NCBI GenBank assembly: GCA_023270095.1
Contig: JAGLSJ010000016.1
Coordinates: 1 to 11,470, forward strand
Reading direction: 5' to 3'
DNA: 11,470 nucleotides
Source of the DNA: Minisyncoccota bacterium
GTDB taxonomy: Bacteria; Patescibacteriota; Minisyncoccia; JAHIHE01; JAGLIN01
Each line of letters opens with the position of its first letter. The stretch's first letter is position 1. A program made the translations under genes and the position numbers. Under the pieces are notes generated by a model, which did not search any database, was not told where the DNA came from, and was given only the letters and a program-made list of their open reading frames with translations. This document shows, piece after piece, positions 6,530-11,470 of the stretch.

Positions 6530-7099
6530 ATGTCACAACATTTAATTTTCGAAGGGGCGGAGCTGACGGGGAAGAGTTGGCTGATGTCTCAGGTTTATGA
6601 TTATTTGGAGCCGAAATATAATCAGAACAAAGTGACTCTTGATGGATGCCACTGGTTTAATTGTGATGTTGGGGTTTATGGCACTAAACATGGTAAAATT
6701 GTGATTGAGAATTATCTTAATATTTTCAAAGAGCTAAAAGAAAAAAATCTGATAATTGAAAAATTACATCTTTCCGATATTGTTTATAACCTGGTTCATC
6801 AAAATCAAAAAGTTGATTATCAGAAAATTGAAAAAAATCTGATTGATTTAGATTTTAAGATCGTGCTTATTACTTTTCCAGAGGATGAAAAATTGCTTGA
6901 AAAGAGAATTCAAGATAGACTAAATATATATCCTCATTATGAAAGAATTTTACAGAGTCCAAAGTGGTATATTGATCAACAAAGAAAATATTTAGAGGAA
7001 ATTCAGAAAACAAAACTTCCATATTTAATAGTAGAAACTAATGTGTTACCAGATGGTAATTTAGTTGATAAAATTTTAAATTGGATTGGTGAGAGATAG
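6530..7099 (+). CDS. P-loop kinase, thymidylate-kinase-like
   Basis: A 189-residue P-loop NTPase. The Walker A motif GAELTGKS spans residues 9-16 right after the first strand (HLIFE), as in nucleoside and nucleotide kinases. A second conserved-looking block, KNLIIEKLHLSDIVYN near residues 71-86, sits where thymidylate and deoxynucleoside kinases have their (D/E)R...S substrate motif. Later comes LITFPEDEKLLEKRIQDRL (about residues 113-131), which looks like the final strand plus an Arg-rich LID. Overall size fits thymidylate kinase (about 200-210 residues), but the exact DR(Y/F) signature is absent, so it is not the housekeeping enzyme. It follows the second GT4 gene by 32 bases and lacks an SD. 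Substrate is unknown; phage-type nucleotide kinases look similar. It closes the first part of the cluster before the repeat-bearing gap. Confidence 0.6.
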   Translation: MSQHLIFEGAELTGKSWLMSQVYDYLEPKYNQNKVTLDGCHWFNCDVGVYGTKHGKIVIENYLNIFKELKEKNLIIEKLHLSDIVYNLVHQNQKVDYQKIEKNLIDLDFKIVLITFPEDEKLLEKRIQDRLNIYPHYERILQSPKWYIDQQRKYLEEIQKTKLPYLIVETNVLPDGNLVDKILNWIGER

Positions 7100-7117
7100 A
7101 TTATAAAAAGAGAACCA

Positions 7118-7180
7118 TGTCATTTCGAATCCCGACAGGGTGAGAAAGCTATGAATGTTGAGAAAAGTAATATCTCGTTC
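7118..7180. repeat. Degenerate TGTCATTTCGA-type dispersed intergenic repeat
   Basis: The stretch begins TGTCATTTCGAATCCC (7118-7133), continues with a CCC-GACA-GGG mini-hairpin (7131-7140) and GTGAGAAA (7140-7147), and ends near ATCTCGTTC (7172-7180). This order (TGTCATTYCGA, GTGAGRAA, then ATCTCG) resembles a class of short palindromic intergenic repeats I recall from many bacterial genomes. A second small inverted pair, GAGA (7160-7163) and TCTC (7173-7176), is present. Only one copy is in the window, so its repeat status cannot be shown here. It is markedly more GC-rich than the surrounding gap. Confidence 0.4.
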
Positions 7181-7195
7181 TAATTAACAAATCAA

Positions 7196-7252
7196 TTGGA
7201 GTTTAGGTTTTAATTTGTAAAGTTTTCTTACAGATTGAAGTCTGAACTCCAA
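7196..7252 (+). repeat. Continuous 25-bp imperfect hairpin in the gap before the GH15 gene
   Basis: Bases 7196-7220 pair with 7228-7252 without a single gap: 20 Watson-Crick and five G-U pairs, around a seven-base loop (AGTTTTC, 7221-7227). The outer arms are TTGGAGTTTAG and CTGAACTCCAA. The inner part includes TGTAA and TTACA. AATC/GATT (7190-7193 and 7254-7257) can extend it past a small internal loop. All five imperfections are wobble pairs in + strand RNA but would be A/C mismatches in the - strand. There is no T-run after it, so it is not an intrinsic terminator. Candidates are a decayed MITE-like palindrome (the CAGATTGAAGTCTG core is itself palindromic) or a structured leader or processing site for the GH15 mRNA. 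Confidence 0.6.
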
Positions 7253-7297
7253 GGATTGCATTTTGTAATTCAAAATATTTAATTTTAAATCATATCA

Positions 7298-8374
7298 ATG
7301 GAAGATAAAATTCAAAAACTTTTAGAGTCAAGTAAAAAAGTTATTATAGATTGTTCTTTGGACAATGGAGCGATGGTTGCTGCGAATTCATCAAAGGCAT
7401 ATTATCCGAAAGATGCAAAAAATTATTTTTATGTTTGGCCAAGAGACGGAGCCTTCAATTGTATGGCAGCTGATGCAATTGGAATTAAAAATATTCAAGA
7501 GAATTATTTTGATTGGCTTTCAAATAGAGCTGAAGGTCAAAAAGAAACAGGGCTTTTTTATGAAAAGTATTATCCAAACGGTTTAAAGGAGTCCGAAAGA
7601 TTTCAGGTTGATCAGACTGGGTCGGTTATTTTTTCTGTTTGCAATCATTTTAAAAATGATTTAGAGGGAATAAAAAAATATAAGGGTCTGATAGTTAATT
7701 CTGCAAATGCTTTATGTGATAATTGGGATAAGGACCATTTTAAGCTAATAGTCAATGATCTTTGGGAGGAAAGACTGGCTTTTTCAGATTTAAAGGATAA
7801 TTTTTTATATTCATTGGGTTCTTGTATTGCTGGACTATCTGTCGCTGATGAGTTATTTGCAAATGAAAGATATCGAAAAGTTTCCCTACAAATGAAAAAG
7901 AAGCTATTAGGTGAAGTTGAAAAAAAAGGTTATATTTTTAGATCTTTTGGTAAGATTGATGATGAAAGAATTGATGCTAGCGCACTTGGTTTAATTTGGC
8001 CTTTCAAAATTATTAATTCTAAAAGCGAACTTGCAAATGCGACAATTGAAAAAATTGAAGAAAAGCTTGTTAAGGATTATGGAGTTTATCGATATGAGCA
8101 CGATGAATATGATGGATGGATGCTTGAAACGCAGCATAGAAAAAAAGGAGCAGGGTATTGGCCACTACTTAATTTTTGGATGAGCATTGTGCTTTGTAAA
8201 ATGGACAGAAAAGAGGAAGCTGAAAAATATTATAATAAAGTTATAGAATCAATTGGAGATGAGTTTATTCCTGAACAAATTTTTTCAAACGATATTCAAA
8301 AATCAGTATCTCCACTTTGTTGGAGTCATGCAATGTTTATCTTTGCATCAAGGGAGCTGGGGTATTTGAAATAG
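7298..8374 (+). CDS. GH15 glucoamylase-like glycoside hydrolase, catalytic domain only
   Basis: A 358-residue (alpha/alpha)6-barrel enzyme of the GH15 type, which releases beta-glucose from the non-reducing ends of alpha-glucans or hydrolyses small alpha-glucosides. Visible signatures are YVWPRDGAF (W47 to F53, with D50 at the -1 subsite), VDQTGS around residue 104, DLWEER (154-159, E157 the expected general acid), and IPEQIF (E326 the expected general base), followed by PLCWSHAMFI. Typical bacterial and archaeal GH15 proteins carry an N-terminal beta-sandwich of 200 or more residues. Here the barrel starts almost at once, so it is a minimal form, not obviously truncated, since both catalytic residues and the C-terminal helices are intact. 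No signal peptide, so it would act on intracellular glucan. It starts after a 198-base gap without an SD. GH57 follows 39 bases downstream. Confidence 0.85.
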   Translation: MEDKIQKLLESSKKVIIDCSLDNGAMVAANSSKAYYPKDAKNYFYVWPRDGAFNCMAADAIGIKNIQENYFDWLSNRAEGQKETGLFYEKYYPNGLKESERFQVDQTGSVIFSVCNHFKNDLEGIKKYKGLIVNSANALCDNWDKDHFKLIVNDLWEERLAFSDLKDNFLYSLGSCIAGLSVADELFANERYRKVSLQMKKKLLGEVEKKGYIFRSFGKIDDERIDASALGLIWPFKIINSKSELANATIEKIEEKLVKDYGVYRYEHDEYDGWMLETQHRKKGAGYWPLLNFWMSIVLCKMDRKEEAEKYYNKVIESIGDEFIPEQIFSNDIQKSVSPLCWSHAMFIFASRELGYLK

Positions 8375-8413
8375 GTTTGGGATGACAAATTAAAAAATGT
8401 TTAATTAAAAATT

Positions 8414-9574
8414 ATGATTACTTGGATAAATTTCTTACATTTATACCAACCTCCTCATCAGAACGGATTTGTTTTCGGAAAAGTTGTCGATGAAAGCTAT
8501 CGCAGGATTGTGAGAATTTTGAACTTATATGGTGATGTAAATTTCACTCTGAATGTGTCAGGTTCACTTTTGGAGCAATTGGAATTTTATCAAAAAACTG
8601 ATGTAATTGAAGGACTGAAAAAGGCTTATTCTAAGGGGAAAATCGAACTTGTTTCTAGTGCTATGTTTCATCCGATTTTACCCCTTTTAAACAAAAAGGA
8701 GATTAAAAGACAGATAGAACTGAACAATGAAATATTAAAAAAATATTTTGGAGAAGATTTTGAATTGAAAGGATTTTATCTTCCAGAGATGTGTTATTCT
8801 CTTGAAGCAGCTGAAGTCGTGAAAGAAATGGGTTTTGAGTGGATTATTCTTGATGAAATTTCAAGAAATGGAAAATTGGGTTCTATTGATTTTGAAAAAG
8901 TTTATGAAATTGAAAATTTGGGACTGAAGGTAATTTTTCGTAATAGAAAAATTTCAAATTCTTTTGTTCCTCAAAAAATAAATGAAATCTCAGATGATGA
9001 AAAAGACAAGGTTATTATTACTGCCACAGACGGAGAATTATACGGTCATCATCACTGGGATTTGGAAAGACATCTTGAAGAAAATTTTGCAAATAAAAAT
9101 ATCAAGAGGCTAAAGATTTCAGATTATATTGGACAGTTTGAAACTTTTGAAAAAATAAATCCTGTGAATTCTTGTTGGGAATCATCTGAGGAAGATTTGA
9201 AAAATAATATTCCGTATTCGTTTTGGAGTGATTCTGAAAATAAACTTCACCAATTGCTTTGGAATTTGGCATATTTTTCAATTAAGATAATTGAAGAAAA
9301 TCAAAGTGATATAAATTATGAAATTGCTAGAAGTTTAGTAGACAGAGGATTAACTAGTTGTACTTTTTGGTCAGCAAGTGAGAAAAAATCTTTCATTTGG
9401 AGAGATGTAGTTTGGAATCCAGATATGATTGAATCTGGAGCCTTGAATTTGGTTCGAGCAGTACGTTCACTTGAAAAATTAGATGTTGAAAAAAGAACAA
9501 AAGTAGAAAAAATGTTTCTAGATATAATCGAAAATATCTGGAATAGCCACTGGGAAAAACATTATCGGCATTAA
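8414..9574 (+). CDS. GH57 alpha-amylase-like glycoside hydrolase
   Basis: A 386-residue GH57 enzyme acting on alpha-1,4 (or alpha-1,6) glucosidic bonds with retention. The family's motifs appear in order: HLYQPPH (9-15), SSAMFHPIL with H86, GFYLPEMCYS with E125 as the expected nucleophile, ATDGELYGHHH with D206 as the expected acid/base, and a last Trp-rich block (FWSASEKKSFIWRDVVW) before the C-terminal helices. The length matches the compact GH57 alpha-amylase group and is shorter than GH57 branching enzymes or 4-alpha-glucanotransferases (usually above 500 residues), so trimming or debranching is likelier than branching, although activity in GH57 is hard to predict. No signal peptide, thus cytoplasmic. 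It lies 39 bases after the GH15 gene, probably cotranscribed, and has no SD. Confidence 0.88.
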   Translation: MITWINFLHLYQPPHQNGFVFGKVVDESYRRIVRILNLYGDVNFTLNVSGSLLEQLEFYQKTDVIEGLKKAYSKGKIELVSSAMFHPILPLLNKKEIKRQIELNNEILKKYFGEDFELKGFYLPEMCYSLEAAEVVKEMGFEWIILDEISRNGKLGSIDFEKVYEIENLGLKVIFRNRKISNSFVPQKINEISDDEKDKVIITATDGELYGHHHWDLERHLEENFANKNIKRLKISDYIGQFETFEKINPVNSCWESSEEDLKNNIPYSFWSDSENKLHQLLWNLAYFSIKIIEENQSDINYEIARSLVDRGLTSCTFWSASEKKSFIWRDVVWNPDMIESGALNLVRAVRSLEKLDVEKRTKVEKMFLDIIENIWNSHWEKHYRH

Positions 9575-9590
9575 TATTTATTAGTTTTAA

Positions 9591-9599
9591 TGTTATAAT
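9591..9599 (+). promoter_or_regulatory. Extended -10 promoter for the debranching-type gene
   Basis: TGTTATAAT is a perfect TGnTATAAT extended -10. A weak -35 (TTAATA, 9571-9576) lies 17 bases upstream of the hexamer, overlapping the end of the GH57 gene. Transcription would start near 9606, giving a leader of about 30 bases to the ATG at 9637. This suggests the last enzyme can be expressed separately from the GH15-GH57 pair. Confidence 0.55.
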
Positions 9600-9636
9600 A
9601 TATTCATAGATTATAAACGATAAAATTAATTAAATT

Positions 9637-11451
9637 ATGAAAATAAATAAAAATTTATGGATTGCTGGTGGGTATTATGTTGATTTTGATGCTCATGAAC
9701 AGTTTCGGATTATTGGTCCGAATAATCATCTTTATTGCGGATTAATTGACATTCCTCGACATAAAATTACAATTGATTCTGTTGAAAGTCAGGATGATGT
9801 TCTTCAGATCAAGGCACGGTTTAATACTGGCAAAATAAATTTATACTATCCTGCTATGGATGACATGAGAACTGTGCGGGATATTGTAAATTCAAAAACT
9901 TTTTTGCAAATCAGAGGAGAAGTTTATGACCGTCTTGTTCCTCATCTTGCAAGAAAAGTTAAAAAAGACGGAAAAACTCAGTTAAAATTCAGGAGAGGTT
10001 ATGGCAAGAAATTTTATCAAACAATATTTGAATTTGACGATGATATCCAGGTCAAAAAGATTAAACGACCATTCACAGGATTTGAGATTTCAACAAATGA
10101 GGGAAAAATTTCTTTGATTTTGAAAGCTAATACGAATGATTTAAACTGTCATAAATTTAAAAAAATTAGTTTAATTGAAAAAGATAGTCTTGATTTTCAA
10201 GTTTTTAAAGAGAAAAGAGGATTTGTTGAAAAAATTTGGGATCAAACCGAGGTTGAAATCAAACATCTTCTTGAATGGGGAAAAACTTCTGGTGATCGAT
10301 TTGGTACAGTTTTTCCAAGAGATTGGATGGAAGCGGCAGATATTGGACACCATGACTTCACTTCTGAGGTGCGAAATTATATGTATGAAAAGAGCTTGAA
10401 AAATGTAAATTCAAAAGGTGAAGGTTGGCATGAAGATGTTGTAGGAGAATTTAAATATGAATATGAAATATCTGGAAAAAATGTTTTAGATAGGCATATG
10501 ATTGATATTGAACCGAAATATTTAATGGGTATAGATTTTCTTTCTGAAAATTTTTGGCTCAAAAAGGACAATAGAAAAAAAATGCACTTATCTGCAAAGT
10601 ATGTGTTACGTCAAGCAAAAACAAAAAAAAATATAATTTTTAAGAAAAAACAGGACACTGGGAATTGGAGAGACAGTGGAGATGCATTTAGAAGACTTGA
10701 TGACGTTATTGCTCCATTTGATGTAAATGCTGTTTTTTATCCGAAGGCGTTGGAAGCTATAAAAAATCATTATATTAAACTTGGTTTTAAGAAAAAAGAT
10801 TTATCTGAAATCAAAGAAGTGTGCCAGAAGTGGAAAAAGAAAAAGGAAGACTATAGATTTACAAACAAAGATGGAAGTACTGCATATGCCCTTGCTCTTT
10901 ATGGAAATGAAAAAAATGAAGATGGATCGCAAAAATATGAAAAAATGAAATTAAATCATCTTGATGAGTCCTATCTTTATACATATTTAAATGCAGACGA
11001 AGAAGAAGTTGTGAGTTTTTGCAATCGCTTGTTAGATCCTGATTATTTTTATACTAAGTCAGGTCCTCTTCTCGTGGCAAATAAAAGCAAATACTTTTAT
11101 ACAAAACAGGAATATCATGGGTTGGTTATTTGGATCAAGCAAACTGCCTTTGTTATTCTTGGGTTGAGCAAACATCTCAAGCATTCGATTATTGAAGGTT
11201 GGTCTGTTGATTCGCAGAGATTAATTAAAAAAACTATTTTAAAAATTTCCGAAGATACGCTGAGTGCGGTGGAACAAATGAATTCAATTCCAGAGGTCTA
11301 TGTAGATATAGATGGAAAGGCAGTTCCTTTTCACGATTTATCAGGAAATAAAAATCAAGGCAGTGAGGTTCAACTTTGGTCTGCTGTGGGAATCCGAAGA
11401 ATTATTCGAAAATATTATGAGCTTTTAACCGAAGATATTTACAAGATTTAA
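9637..11451 (+). CDS. Large (alpha/alpha)6-barrel glucosidase, glycogen-debranching-like
   Basis: A 604-residue protein. Residues 1 to about 195 are rich in beta-strands (an N-terminal beta-sandwich like those of GH15, GH63 and debranching enzymes). The barrel follows: DRFGTVFPRDWMEAADIG (220-237, D229 equivalent to the RD of GH15-like clans), TGNWRDSGDAFR with D346, DVNAVFYPKALEAI, LDESYLYTYL, and YHGLVIWIKQ (493-502). Near the C-terminus IPEV (E553) is followed by GSEVQLWSA (575-583). The order WRDS, then N-A-x-x-Y, then YHG..W, then PE, then Q-x-WS is what one sees in the amylo-alpha-1,6-glucosidase (GDE C-domain, GH133) and neighbouring families. That makes removal of alpha-1,6 branch stubs the best guess. 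GH63-like or GH15-like specificities are alternatives, and I cannot assign catalytic residues with certainty. No signal peptide. Own promoter at 9591; no SD. Confidence 0.65.
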   Translation: MKINKNLWIAGGYYVDFDAHEQFRIIGPNNHLYCGLIDIPRHKITIDSVESQDDVLQIKARFNTGKINLYYPAMDDMRTVRDIVNSKTFLQIRGEVYDRLVPHLARKVKKDGKTQLKFRRGYGKKFYQTIFEFDDDIQVKKIKRPFTGFEISTNEGKISLILKANTNDLNCHKFKKISLIEKDSLDFQVFKEKRGFVEKIWDQTEVEIKHLLEWGKTSGDRFGTVFPRDWMEAADIGHHDFTSEVRNYMYEKSLKNVNSKGEGWHEDVVGEFKYEYEISGKNVLDRHMIDIEPKYLMGIDFLSENFWLKKDNRKKMHLSAKYVLRQAKTKKNIIFKKKQDTGNWRDSGDAFRRLDDVIAPFDVNAVFYPKALEAIKNHYIKLGFKKKDLSEIKEVCQKWKKKKEDYRFTNKDGSTAYALALYGNEKNEDGSQKYEKMKLNHLDESYLYTYLNADEEEVVSFCNRLLDPDYFYTKSGPLLVANKSKYFYTKQEYHGLVIWIKQTAFVILGLSKHLKHSIIEGWSVDSQRLIKKTILKISEDTLSAVEQMNSIPEVYVDIDGKAVPFHDLSGNKNQGSEVQLWSAVGIRRIIRKYYELLTEDIYKI

Positions 11452-11453
11452 AT

Positions 11454-11461
11454 TAAGGAGG
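11454..11461 (+). promoter_or_regulatory. Shine-Dalgarno for a gene beyond the right edge
   Basis: TAAGGAGG directly after the stop codon at 11449-11451 is a strong match to the anti-SD. No ATG, GTG or TTG lies at proper spacing in the last nine bases, so a start codon is expected within a few bases past the window end. The short distance implies cotranscription with the debranching-like gene. Confidence 0.6.
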
Positions 11462-11470
11462 CTCAATCTC

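Noticed and set aside
7256..7286. A promoter for the GH15 gene from TTGCAT and TATTTA elements.
   Set aside because: Spacing of 14 bases and poor hexamers make it no better than random A/T-rich sequence; transcription from upstream or an element in the repeat region is equally possible.
7100..7297. A small RNA gene, tRNA or known riboswitch in the 198-base gap.
   Set aside because: The gap does fold into a long hairpin, but I see no cloverleaf, no T-loop consensus and no riboswitch core I recognise, so only the repeats and the hairpin are listed.
3..11451. No gene in the window ends in TGA (seven TAA, four TAG), raising the idea of a recoded UGA as in some candidate phyla.
   Set aside because: All long genes, including one of 821 codons, read through known domains to full family length with no in-frame TGA, which would be unlikely if UGA coded Gly or Trp. 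Eleven stops in AT-rich DNA are too few to prove avoidance.

Overview
The window is AT-rich and densely coded on the + strand: the 3' end of one gene, then ten complete genes. No rRNA, tRNA, CRISPR or transposase is visible. Low GC, short compact genes, mostly absent Shine-Dalgarno (SD) sequences and a self-contained alpha-glucan gene set fit an uncultivated bacterium of the candidate phyla radiation (Patescibacteria) type. That is an inference, because there is no phylogenetic marker in the window. Bacteria are favoured because a complete SD complementary to the bacterial 16S tail precedes one gene and clear -35/-10 promoter elements are present.

Layout. Positions 1-116 hold the end of an unidentified gene. 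Positions 212-868 encode an SdpI-type six-helix membrane protein with a textbook SD. Positions 893-1495 encode a soluble acidic protein whose C-terminal part resembles a glycogen/starch-binding module (CBM48/CBM20-like). A near-consensus promoter at 1539-1566, with a 12-bp palindrome inside it, opens the main cluster: a glycogen synthase (GT5) fused to an aminoglycoside-phosphotransferase-like kinase domain (1638-4103), two paralogous GT4 glycosyltransferases (4120-5178 and 5415-6497) flanking a small membrane protein (5184-5414), and a P-loop thymidylate-kinase-like protein (6530-7099).

A 198-base gap (7100-7297) carries a degenerate TGTCATTTCGA-type intergenic repeat and a continuous 25-bp imperfect hairpin. 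After it come the degradation genes: a minimal GH15 glucoamylase-like enzyme (7298-8374), a short GH57 alpha-amylase-like enzyme (8414-9574) and, behind its own extended -10 promoter, a large (alpha/alpha)6-barrel enzyme resembling glycogen-debranching glucosidases (9637-11451). A strong SD at the right edge announces another gene just outside.

How the genes may work together. None of the enzymes has a signal peptide, so the set looks like a cytoplasmic alpha-glucan (glycogen-like) cycle. The GT5 domain elongates chains. GH57 trims or rearranges them, and the GH15 and debranching enzymes release glucose. The kinase domain fused to the synthase could phosphorylate a released sugar or the glucan itself (inference). 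No glgC, branching enzyme or phosphorylase is present, so these must be elsewhere or be replaced by the GT4, GH57 and kinase components. The synthase-kinase fusion and the structured intergenic element are the most unusual parts.
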